A stretch of DNA of 7,054 bases from Aldersonia sp036524855 (GTDB lineage: Bacteria > Actinomycetota > Actinomycetes > Mycobacteriales > Mycobacteriaceae), in NCBI GenBank assembly GCA_036524855.1, contig DATDBL010000202.1, positions 1 through 7,054 on the forward strand, read 5' to 3'. The translations under genes were made by a program, and so were the position numbers. Under the pieces are notes generated by a model, which saw only the letters and a program-made list of their open reading frames with translations, did no database searches and was not told the origin of the DNA. Of the stretch, positions 1 to 5,853 are shown piece after piece (position 1 is the first letter of the stretch; each line of letters starts with the position of its first letter).

Positions 1-1498
1 TGTTGGCCCCGAAGATCCAGGAGTCGACATTCGGGAACAGGGTCATATCGGCGATGGTCTGGCAGGTCTCGGTCCACGCCTTCTCCGCCTCGGCGGAGGC
101 CTCCACCGCGGCACCCTTCTCCTGCGCCTCGGCGATGAGCCTGCCGATCCAGTCGACCTGGGTCTCGATGCTCGGCGGCAGGTTGGTGAAGGGACCGTTG
201 GGGCCCAGGATCATGAACATGTTCGGGAACCCGGCAGTCGCCACGCCGAGGTAGCTGGTCGGGCCGTCGCTCCAGTGCTGCTTCAGGCTCTCCCCGCCGC
301 GGCCGCGGATGTCGACACGCACGTAGTTGCCGTCGACGGCGTCGAACCCGGTCGCGCACACCAGAACATCCAATTCGTGCAGGGCGCCATCGGCGGTGCG
401 GATCCCGGTCCCGGTCACCTCGACGATCGGGGTCTCCTTGACGTTCACGAGCGAGACGTTGGGGCGGTTGAACGTCTCGTAGAAGCCCGAGTCGCACAGC
501 GGGCGGCGCGCGTACAGGTCGGTGGGGGTCAGCTTGCGGGCGGTGTCGGGGTCCTTGACGGTCTCGGCGATCTTGCGGCGGATGAACTTGGCCGCCTCCT
601 CGTTCGCGTCCGGGTTTGTGGCGATGTCGCAGAAGGTCTCGAACATGAACCGGAACCCGCCGCCCTCGTTCCAGGCGTCCTGGAAGATCCGTTCGCGCTC
701 CTCGGCCGACACGCTGAAGGTCTCGACCGTGCTCTCCTCGAAGCCCATCGCGATACTGGAGTTGCGGACCTGATCCCAGGTGGCGTCGAAGTTGTCCCGG
801 TAGGCCTGCAGCCGCTCGGGGCTCAGCTCGCGGTTGCCGGCGGGCACGCTGTACTGCGGGCTGCGCTGGAGCGAGGTCAGGTGCGCGGCGACCGGTGCGG
901 TCGCGGTGATCACCTGGTTGCCGGTGGAGCCGTTGCCGATCACCCCGACCCGCTTGCCGGTCAGGTCCAGGTCCTCCGGCCACGCACCGGTGTGCACGAG
1001 GCGGCCCTCGAAGTTCTCCATGCCCGGCAGGTCGGGCATGTTGGTCGCCGACAGCAGGCCCAGCCCGGTGACGAGGAACCGCGACCGGAACGTGATGCCG
1101 CGGTCGGTGCGGACGGTCCAGATGCCGGCGTCCTCGTCGAATTCGGCCTGGGTCATCCCGGTTTCGAGCAGGGTGTGCTCGCGCAGGTCGTAGCGGTCGA
1201 CCACGCCGTTGAGGTAGGCGAGGATCTCCGGCTGGGTGACGAACTTCGTGGTCCACGGTGTCTGCGCGTACAGGTCGCGGTCGAACGAGTACTGGTAGAC
1301 GAAGCTCTCCGAGTCCGACAGCGCTCCCGGGTACTTGTTCCAGTACCAGGTGCCGCCCACTCCGGCGGCCTTGTCGATGGCGACGGCGTCGAGGCCCTGC
1401 TCGTTGCGCAGCTTGTGCAGCATGTAGATGCCGCCGAACCCGGCTCCGACGACGAGGGCGTCGAGGTCGCGGATCTGGTCGTGGACTATGGACTCCAT
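1..1498 (-). CDS. Baeyer-Villiger monooxygenase, cyclohexanone monooxygenase type (3' end beyond window)
   Basis: Predicted cytosolic FAD- and NADPH-dependent enzyme that inserts one oxygen atom next to a ketone carbonyl, turning cyclic ketones into lactones. Read leftward from ATG 1498-1496; 499 residues are visible and the frame leaves the window, so roughly 45 residues should be missing if it matches the ~540-residue cyclohexanone monooxygenase family. Seen: FAD Rossmann motif GAGFGG (18-23); GGTWYWNKYPGALSD (48-62); the Baeyer-Villiger fingerprint F-x-G-x3-H-T-x2-W-P (163-174); NADPH Rossmann motif GNGSTG (188-193); RRPLCDSG (331-338); CATGFDAVDGNYVR (381-394); GPNGPFTNLPPS (432-443). By comparison from memory with Acinetobacter and Rhodococcus cyclohexanone monooxygenases, D62 and R332 occupy the positions of the catalytic Asp and Arg, and similarity runs along the whole chain. 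The start is supported by AAGGAG eight bases upstream. It is divergent from a GAF/Fis regulator that probably controls it. The natural substrate (cyclohexanone, cyclopentanone or another ketone) cannot be fixed from sequence, so no symbol is given. Confidence 0.95.
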   Translation of the reverse strand, partial: MESIVHDQIRDLDALVVGAGFGGIYMLHKLRNEQGLDAVAIDKAAGVGGTWYWNKYPGALSDSESFVYQYSFDRDLYAQTPWTTKFVTQPEILAYLNGVVDRYDLREHTLLETGMTQAEFDEDAGIWTVRTDRGITFRSRFLVTGLGLLSATNMPDLPGMENFEGRLVHTGAWPEDLDLTGKRVGVIGNGSTGNQVITATAPVAAHLTSLQRSPQYSVPAGNRELSPERLQAYRDNFDATWDQVRNSSIAMGFEESTVETFSVSAEERERIFQDAWNEGGGFRFMFETFCDIATNPDANEEAAKFIRRKIAETVKDPDTARKLTPTDLYARRPLCDSGFYETFNRPNVSLVNVKETPIVEVTGTGIRTADGALHELDVLVCATGFDAVDGNYVRVDIRGRGGESLKQHWSDGPTSYLGVATAGFPNMFMILGPNGPFTNLPPSIETQVDWIGRLIAEAQEKGAAVEASAEAEKAWTETCQTIADMTLFPNVDSWIFGAN

Positions 1499-1506
1499 TG
1501 CGCGTG

Positions 1507-1512
1507 CTCCTT
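1507..1512 (-). promoter_or_regulatory. Ribosome binding site of the monooxygenase gene
   Basis: AAGGAG on the minus strand, eight bases before the ATG at 1498. It fixes the start choice: the frame stays open further upstream, but no better placed start with such a site is seen. Confidence 0.75.
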
Positions 1513-1581
1513 GATTCTTGGCTGGCGGTTTGTTGGCAGCAGTTCTTGGCGACGATGTGTGTGGCGTAGTTCACTGACTGA

Positions 1582-1600
1582 GGACAATCGTGAGTTGTCC
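1582..1600. repeat. Inverted repeat GGACAA-N7-TTGTCC in the divergent promoter region
   Basis: Two perfect 6-base arms separated by seven bases, located about 84 bases upstream of the monooxygenase ATG and 12 bases from the longer palindrome at 1612-1634. It lies where a monooxygenase promoter could be, so it may be a second regulator site, but arms this short can also arise by chance. I could not assign convincing -35 and -10 boxes in this intergenic stretch on either strand. Confidence 0.4.
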
Positions 1601-1611
1601 GGCGGATTGGC

Positions 1612-1634
1612 TGGTGTTCCAATCTGGAACACCA
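1612..1634. promoter_or_regulatory. Perfect 23-bp palindrome, probable operator/upstream activating site
   Basis: Ten-base arms TGGTGTTCCA and TGGAACACCA flank a three-base centre ATC with no mismatch. It sits in the 216-bp gap between divergent genes, about 114 bases upstream of the monooxygenase ATG and 81 bases upstream of the regulator ATG. The symmetry suits a dimer of a Fis-type helix-turn-helix protein, and the distance suits an upstream activation site. The neighbouring GAF/Fis regulator is the natural candidate to bind it (inference). It is not followed by a T-run and is not placed like a terminator. Confidence 0.75.
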
Positions 1635-1700
1635 CGCGCCGGCGGGAACGACCAGGGTTGATACCGCATGAGGAAGAATCTGCGGTGGATTGAACCGGGA

Positions 1701-1707
1701 AGGGAGG
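1701..1707 (+). promoter_or_regulatory. Ribosome binding site of the GAF/Fis regulator gene
   Basis: AGGGAGG seven bases before the ATG at 1715; a strong purine-rich site that supports this start. Confidence 0.75.
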
Positions 1708-1714
1708 CGCCGCG

Positions 1715-3436
1715 ATGGCAGATCTGGTGCGGGCTGTGCGTGACGAACTGCGCCGCGTCGGACTGCTCGGTGAGATCCGCGCCGAGGGAGTGGTGCCGGA
1801 CCTGATCCTGCGCAGCTGGCGGCGCTCGATCGGCAACAGCGTGGAGAGCACGTCGCTGGCGCAGCGCTATCAGGACGTCGTCGACACCGAGACGCTGCTC
1901 TACCGAGCGGCGGCGCCGGTTCTGGACCGCTGGCAGCAACAACTCACCGACACCGGCACCATGCTGTTCCTCAGCGATCGCGCGGGCAGCATCGTGGCGC
2001 GCCGCACCAGCGACACCAGCGTGCGCCGCCGGCTGGACCGGGCGCACGCCGCCGAGGGTTTCGACTTCTCCGAGGACGCGATCGGAACCAACGGGCTCGG
2101 CACATCGATGATCGAACGTCGTGCGGTCTACATCCAGGGCAGTCAGCACTACAACGATGCCCTCGCCGACATCGCCTGCGCCGCAGCGCCGGTCTGCACG
2201 CCCGCGGGCACCGTGATCGGTTCCGTCTCGCTCGGCGGCGCGATCGAGGTGGCCAACCCGCTGATGCTGTCGTTGACCCGCGAGATCGGGCAGCAGATCG
2301 AGGAACGGCTGCGCGCCGCGTCCCGGCCGGAGGACCTCGCGCTGGCGATGTCGTTCATGCGCTACACCAACTCGCGCCGCCCCACCGTGGTGATGGACCA
2401 CGAGTCGCTGCTCGCCAACACTCCGGGACTGCCGTACGTGAGCGTCACCTCGCACGTGCTGCTGTGGGAACTGCTCAACGACCACGACTGGTCCCGCGCC
2501 GAAACCACCCGCATCCTGCTGGACGGGAACAACATCGAGGTGTCCGCGCGCCGAGTGCTCGACGGACGTCGCGCGCACTTCGTCCTGCACTTCGCCGAAC
2601 TCGCCGAGCATGCCACCGTGACCGTGGATCCGGTGCCCGTGCTGGCCGACACTATGGTGAAAGATGCACCGAAACCGAAGGATTCGGGTATCCAGCTGGT
2701 CGAGGGGCCGCGCGGGTCGGGCCGGGCGAGCATGGCGCGAGACCTGCACGCCGAGCGCACGTTCGAGGTGGTCACCGTCTCCTCGGCGTCGGCGACGTCG
2801 TGGGTCTCCGTCGGGGATTTGCTGGCCGGCGGCACCGACGTGCTGCTGCGCCGGGTCGAGGAGGTCCCTGAACGCGACGCCGAGCACGTGTGGGCGCTGG
2901 TGCAGGCCCACCGCGCGGCGGTCGCGTCCGGGGCGCAGACGAGCCTGCTGCTCCTCACCGCCGATCGCGACCGTGCGGTCGAGAAGGTCCGGGCAGTGCT
3001 CGACGAGATCGAACTTCCGGCCCGGACCGCACCGCTGGCGGAGACTCGCGAGCGGATTCCCGTGCTGGTCCGGACGATCCTCGACCGGGTGGACCCGGAT
3101 GGGCGGCACACGCTGTCCCCGGCGGCGCTGCAGGCACTCGTCCAATACAGCTGGCCGGGCAACATCACCGAACTCGTCGACACCATCACCGTGCTCGTCG
3201 CAGAGGTGTCGACGTCGGTCATCGAGGCACGCCACCTGCCGAAGCACCTGCGCCAGGCGCCGCCGCGACGGCAACTCTCGCTCATCGAGGCCGCCGAACG
3301 CGAGGCCATCATCAAGGCACTCGATGCCAGTGGCGGGAACAAGTCCGAAGCGGCAGCCCTGCTCGGCATCGGCCGGACCACCCTGTACCGGCGGTTGCGT
3401 CAACTCGGCCTCGACGCCGACGAGGGCACGCTCTGA
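1715..3436 (+). CDS. AcoR-like GAF-domain transcriptional regulator with degenerate AAA+ domain and Fis-type HTH
   Basis: Putative effector-sensing activator of 573 residues, probably of the divergent ketone monooxygenase gene. Seen: an N-terminal LRSWRRS segment (32-38) typical of AcoR-type proteins; a GAF sensor domain (about 60-200) containing EDAIGTNGLGTSMIERR (120-136); a PAS-like stretch (about 220-300); a remnant AAA+ domain (about 325-510); and a C-terminal Fis-type helix-turn-helix (about 525-565, GGNKSEAAALLGIGRTTLYRR). The AAA+ part looks non-functional: the Walker A region reads GPRGSGRAS (331-339) with Arg in place of Lys, the Walker B region (372-385) has no hydrophobic-DE pair, no GAFTGA loop exists, and PGNxREL appears as PGNITEL (481-487). 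Actinobacteria generally lack sigma-54, so such relatives are thought to act on sigma-70-type promoters. Its stop codon TGA directly abuts the stop codon of the converging toxin gene. Family assignment is firm; the effector and targets are inferred. Confidence 0.93.
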   Translation: MADLVRAVRDELRRVGLLGEIRAEGVVPDLILRSWRRSIGNSVESTSLAQRYQDVVDTETLLYRAAAPVLDRWQQQLTDTGTMLFLSDRAGSIVARRTSDTSVRRRLDRAHAAEGFDFSEDAIGTNGLGTSMIERRAVYIQGSQHYNDALADIACAAAPVCTPAGTVIGSVSLGGAIEVANPLMLSLTREIGQQIEERLRAASRPEDLALAMSFMRYTNSRRPTVVMDHESLLANTPGLPYVSVTSHVLLWELLNDHDWSRAETTRILLDGNNIEVSARRVLDGRRAHFVLHFAELAEHATVTVDPVPVLADTMVKDAPKPKDSGIQLVEGPRGSGRASMARDLHAERTFEVVTVSSASATSWVSVGDLLAGGTDVLLRRVEEVPERDAEHVWALVQAHRAAVASGAQTSLLLLTADRDRAVEKVRAVLDEIELPARTAPLAETRERIPVLVRTILDRVDPDGRHTLSPAALQALVQYSWPGNITELVDTITVLVAEVSTSVIEARHLPKHLRQAPPRRQLSLIEAAEREAIIKALDASGGNKSEAAALLGIGRTTLYRRLRQLGLDADEGTL

Positions 3437-4078
3437 TCAGACGACCTGGTATCCCAATTCCACTGCCGCGCTGTCGATACGACGTGCGAGTCCAATGTGG
3501 GACAGCGGCAGTGAGAGAGCTGGGTTGGTGGGGAAGGCGTCCGCGGCCTGCTCGAACAGTGCCACGCACAGCTCACCGGCGAATCTGCCGCGGTATGCGA
3601 TCCCGTCGAGGTTCGGGTGGGCGCGGTGGATCGTCCTGGCCCACGCCTGGGATTGGGAGTGCGGGCCGGAGTCGAGAGCGTGATTGCATCCGAGCCGGGT
3701 CGGCCATGGGCCGCCGGAGAAACCCCCGAGATCCAGCAGCGTAAGTGGGCGGTCCAGGGTGAGAGCTGATAGGTAGGGGCCGCGGTGGAATCGGTCGATC
3801 ACTCGCGTTTCCTGGAAGACCTCGGCGAGGGCGCCGCGCGCGCAACTGGCTCCGTACCAGACGCCGTACTTGGGATGCTCGGCTCTCGGCGGTGGGTGAT
3901 GATCGAAGCGCAGCAGTGGCCCGTGTGTGCGGAAGCCGTGCCACGGCAACACATGAGCGCCGTCGGTGGCGTGGATACGCCAGAGATGGCGTGTGGTGGC
4001 TGGGATGGTGACGAGTTCGTCGTCGCGTACCCCCGCGTCGCGCAGGTCCGCGATCAGGGGTGGGGTGTTCGTGGCCAC
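3437..4078 (-). CDS. RES-domain toxin of a type II toxin-antitoxin module (predicted NAD+-degrading enzyme)
   Basis: 213 residues. Known RES toxins (MbcT of M. tuberculosis, ParT, Xre-RES systems) deplete or modify NAD+ or its relatives and are held inactive by a co-encoded antitoxin. Seen here: LWRIH with R34, the LLRFDHHPP region (55-63), YGVWYGASCARGALAEVF (71-88) with the expected glutamate E86, LTLLDLGG (112-119), SQAWARTIH (143-151), and LDGIAYRGRFAGELCVALFE (157-176). The third family-name residue, usually a Ser after the G-(I/L)-x-Y motif, appears to be G164. It starts with GTG 4078-4076, which shares one base with the TAG stop of the gene before it (TAGTG), and no Shine-Dalgarno sequence is evident, so translation is probably coupled to the antitoxin. 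It is a little longer than MbcT (about 186 residues, from memory). AGA and AGG codons occur, unlike its neighbours. Toxicity is inferred from family and gene order. Confidence 0.87.
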   Translation of the reverse strand: MATNTPPLIADLRDAGVRDDELVTIPATTRHLWRIHATDGAHVLPWHGFRTHGPLLRFDHHPPPRAEHPKYGVWYGASCARGALAEVFQETRVIDRFHRGPYLSALTLDRPLTLLDLGGFSGGPWPTRLGCNHALDSGPHSQSQAWARTIHRAHPNLDGIAYRGRFAGELCVALFEQAADAFPTNPALSLPLSHIGLARRIDSAAVELGYQVV

Positions 4079-4719
4079 TAGCCGAGGCTCGTCGCGCGTT
4101 CGACTACCTCGAGGACGGTGGGTAGGTCTTCGGCTGCTGAGGCCGAGGTGAGGAACTCGACGACCGATGCAGGGTTACCGTCGACGGTGAGGTCTTCGCG
4201 CGGCAAGGTCAGCAGCGCGTTGACGGTGAGGGGGTGCAGGTTGGCGGGGAGTTGAGGAAGGATCTGGTCGAGGTACGGCACGATCCCGGTGGCGGTGAAT
4301 TGCACCTTCGGGTACAGGCGGCCTCGTCGATCGACGTCGTCGAGGGCCCAGAGCTTGCGTTCGATCGAGGTGAGTTGGCGGACCCGGGGAGCCTTCACCT
4401 TCAGCAGGTCAGCGACCTCGGCGGCGGTGAGGGCGGTGCGACGTAGGTCGCTCATGGTCTGCGCCCGTCCCAGTGCGACGGAGAGGCTGGCTCGTTCTCC
4501 GTCGTCGGTGAAGCCGGCTTGGTCGAGTAGGTCGGCGTCGTGACGCGAGAGCGCCCCTTGCGGTTGCAGGGCGCCCAGGGACGCGAGGTACTCGAGAGCC
4601 TTTGCGACCGTTGCTCGGTCGATCGGGTGCCCGATGGTGCGGGTCAATGCGTCCTCGAACGACAGCGCGCCGAGGGCGTACTGCTCTGCGGCAAGCCGGG
4701 CCTCGTCTGCGACCTTCAC
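4078..4719 (-). CDS. Putative antitoxin/DNA-binding protein paired with the RES toxin
   Basis: 213-residue protein encoded directly upstream of the RES toxin, overlapping it by one base. The helical N-terminal part (about 1-95) resembles nothing I can name. A middle helix-turn-helix segment, LTAAEVADLLKVKAPRVRQL (97-116), is followed by RKLWALDDVDRRGRLYPKVQF (121-141), a pattern like excisionase- or MerR-type DNA-binding proteins. The C-terminal part contains LTVDGNPASVVEFL (177-190) and a helical tail, recalling the toxin-binding DUF2384-like tail of Xre/MbcA antitoxins, in which a G-x-P motif precedes a helix. It is about twice the size of MbcA (about 113 residues, from memory). The start is GTG 4719-4717, supported by AGGAGA six bases upstream. 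It probably neutralises the toxin and represses the operon (inference). CTA, CGA, CAA and GCA codons are commoner here than in the flanking genes. Confidence 0.8.
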   Translation of the reverse strand: MKVADEARLAAEQYALGALSFEDALTRTIGHPIDRATVAKALEYLASLGALQPQGALSRHDADLLDQAGFTDDGERASLSVALGRAQTMSDLRRTALTAAEVADLLKVKAPRVRQLTSIERKLWALDDVDRRGRLYPKVQFTATGIVPYLDQILPQLPANLHPLTVNALLTLPREDLTVDGNPASVVEFLTSASAAEDLPTVLEVVERATSLG

Positions 4720-4725
4720 AAGAAG

Positions 4726-4731
4726 TCTCCT
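4726..4731 (-). promoter_or_regulatory. Ribosome binding site of the antitoxin gene
   Basis: AGGAGA on the minus strand, six bases before the GTG start at 4719. It supports the GTG start and shows that the first gene of the cassette has its own good initiation site while the toxin gene does not. Confidence 0.7.
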
Positions 4732-4739
4732 AACGCTTA

Positions 4740-4817
4740 TTAACAGTGTAATTCAGTGTTGATTTCTTGGCCACTGGAGGCGGTGGAACTGGCCACGGCC
4801 GCGTTCTCCTCGGTCAT
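4740..4817 (-). CDS. Possible 25-residue leader peptide or gene remnant upstream of the antitoxin
   Basis: ATG 4817-4815 to TAA 4742-4740 on the minus strand gives 25 codons, beginning MTEENAAVASS and ending INTELHC. The stop lies 20 bases before the antitoxin GTG. No clear Shine-Dalgarno sequence precedes the ATG, which weakens the call. The composition (acidic start, then Ala/Ser-rich) looks like an ordinary protein N-terminus, so this could be a leader frame, a 5' fragment of a gene truncated when the toxin-antitoxin cassette arrived, or chance. Confidence 0.2.
   Translation of the reverse strand: MTEENAAVASSTASSGQEINTELHC
4744..4759. repeat. Tandem CAGTGT repeats (ACACTG on the minus strand), ten bases apart, in the toxin-antitoxin promoter region
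   Basis: CAGTGT occurs at 4744-4749 and again at 4754-4759, a period of exactly ten bases, so both copies face the same side of the helix. They lie 25-40 bases upstream of the antitoxin start in a conspicuously AT-rich patch (about 4731-4767) of an otherwise GC-rich window. On the minus strand TACACT fits the actinobacterial TANNNT -10 pattern, but no good -35 is found. An autoregulatory operator/promoter is the likely role. A further pair, TGGCCAC at 4768-4774 and 4790-4796, lies just upstream. Intergenic sequence at 4820-4905 shows nothing else I can name. Confidence 0.45.
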
Positions 4818-4905
4818 CGGTGTCTGTCGCGGCGTGGGACGTGGTCCTCGAAACTCCAACCCGCAGGCTATGCGCGGCCCGCAGCGGAGGGGGACAAACC
4901 GGGGA

Positions 4906-5805
4906 TCAGTCCATTGCGGAGACGTCGAGGCCGAGCAGGATGTCGAGCACCGCGCGCAGCGCGGGACTCGGGTCGTCTGCGCGCCACGCGGCCCGCAGCG
5001 ACACGTCCGGCGTTGCATCGTCGAGCGCGACGAACACGACGTGCGGGTCGGTCGAGTTGCTCGCCACCGACGCCAGCGTCAGGGCCGCGCCGACCTCGGC
5101 TGACACGAGCGCCAGCGCGGTCTGGGTGTCGGGCGCGACCTGAACGACGTTCGGGACGAAGTTGTGTTCACGCGCCATCCGGCGCAGCCGGTCCGGCAGC
5201 ACCGCCCCGTCATGGGAGGGCAGCGACACGAAACTCTCCCCGGCGAACTGGGCGATCGACGCGCGGCGCGTGCCGGCGAGCGGATGGGTGTCGGGCAGCG
5301 CCACGACGAGCGTGTCCGGCATGACCACCTGCGCCGACACCTCCGGCGGCACGACGTCCCAACGGCCGAGCACGATGTCGGTCTCGTCCTGCACGAGCTT
5401 CTTCATCGCCGGTTGGGCGAAGTTCTGGCTGGAGAGCTCGAGTTCGATCCTGGGGCGTTGCGAGCGCACCACACGAGCGAGCCGAGCGACGAGCCGGTGG
5501 GTGGAGGCCCCGGCGAACGCGATCCGAACCAACCCGACCTCGCCGCCGTCGGCGGAGTGCACCGCGTCCTCGGCGCGGCGCAGCGCGTCGAGGACGGTCT
5601 GCGCCGGTCCGACGAGCGCCTGCCCGCTGGCGGTGAGTTTGACCGAGCGGGTGTTGCGATCGAACAGGACCGTGCCGAGTTCGCGTTCGAGTTGCTTGAT
5701 CATCCGGCTCAAGGGCGGTTGCGCGATGTGCAGGCGTTCGGCGGCGCGGCCGAAATGCAGCTCCTCGGCCACCGCAAGAAAGGCCCGCAGGTCCGCGACG
5801 TCCAC
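4906..5805 (-). CDS. LysR-type transcriptional regulator
   Basis: A typical LysR-family DNA-binding regulator of about 299 residues. The N-terminal winged helix-turn-helix begins VDVADLRAFLAVAEELHFGR and continues through AAERLHIAQPPLSRMIKQLE, followed by LGTVLFDR, all hallmark positions; the effector-binding domain spans about 93-295. I choose GTG 5805-5803 as the start because AGGGAG (5819-5814) is eight bases ahead of it. A GTG two codons earlier (5811) is in frame, but only two bases separate it from that site; using it would give 301 residues. The gene is divergent from the acyl-CoA dehydrogenase gene, the usual arrangement of a LysR regulator and its target, and shares a promoter region holding an inverted repeat. 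The style resembles the BenM/CatM/CbbR-like part of the family, but the effector cannot be told. No convincing terminator follows the stop codon. Confidence 0.94.
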   Translation of the reverse strand: MDVADLRAFLAVAEELHFGRAAERLHIAQPPLSRMIKQLERELGTVLFDRNTRSVKLTASGQALVGPAQTVLDALRRAEDAVHSADGGEVGLVRIAFAGASTHRLVARLARVVRSQRPRIELELSSQNFAQPAMKKLVQDETDIVLGRWDVVPPEVSAQVVMPDTLVVALPDTHPLAGTRRASIAQFAGESFVSLPSHDGAVLPDRLRRMAREHNFVPNVVQVAPDTQTALALVSAEVGAALTLASVASNSTDPHVVFVALDDATPDVSLRAAWRADDPSPALRAVLDILLGLDVSAMD

Positions 5806-5813
5806 TGTCACAT

Positions 5814-5819
5814 CTCCCT
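5814..5819 (-). promoter_or_regulatory. Ribosome binding site of the LysR gene, deciding the start
   Basis: AGGGAG on the minus strand. It is eight bases from the GTG at 5805 but only two from the GTG at 5811, so it favours the downstream start. Confidence 0.6.
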
Positions 5820-5853
5820 AACTTTTCCTATCAAGGTATCACTGCACACCATG

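Noticed and set aside
275..1693. Long + strand open frame of 472 codons opposite the monooxygenase
   Set aside because: It lies antisense to a gene with clear family motifs, and its translation is Val/Ala/Arg/Gly-rich low-complexity sequence typical of GC-rich shadow frames.
1499..1714. Sigma-54 (-24/-12) promoter for the monooxygenase, expected if the regulator were a true enhancer-binding protein
   Set aside because: No GG-N10-GC element with TGGCAC/TTGC character was found, and the regulator lacks the GAFTGA loop.
1571..3403. Minus-strand open frame of 610 codons opposite the GAF/Fis regulator
   Set aside because: Its Arg/His/Gly-rich translation has no domain and covers a firmly identified gene and its promoter region; shadow of high-GC third positions.
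4855..4905. Possible terminator after the LysR gene
   Set aside because: CCGCAG repeats and short GC-rich self-complementary bits occur, but no stable stem with a following T-run could be built.
5851..5853. ATG as an earlier start for the acyl-CoA dehydrogenase
   Set aside because: It is out of frame with the dehydrogenase and lies at the edge of the inverted repeat.
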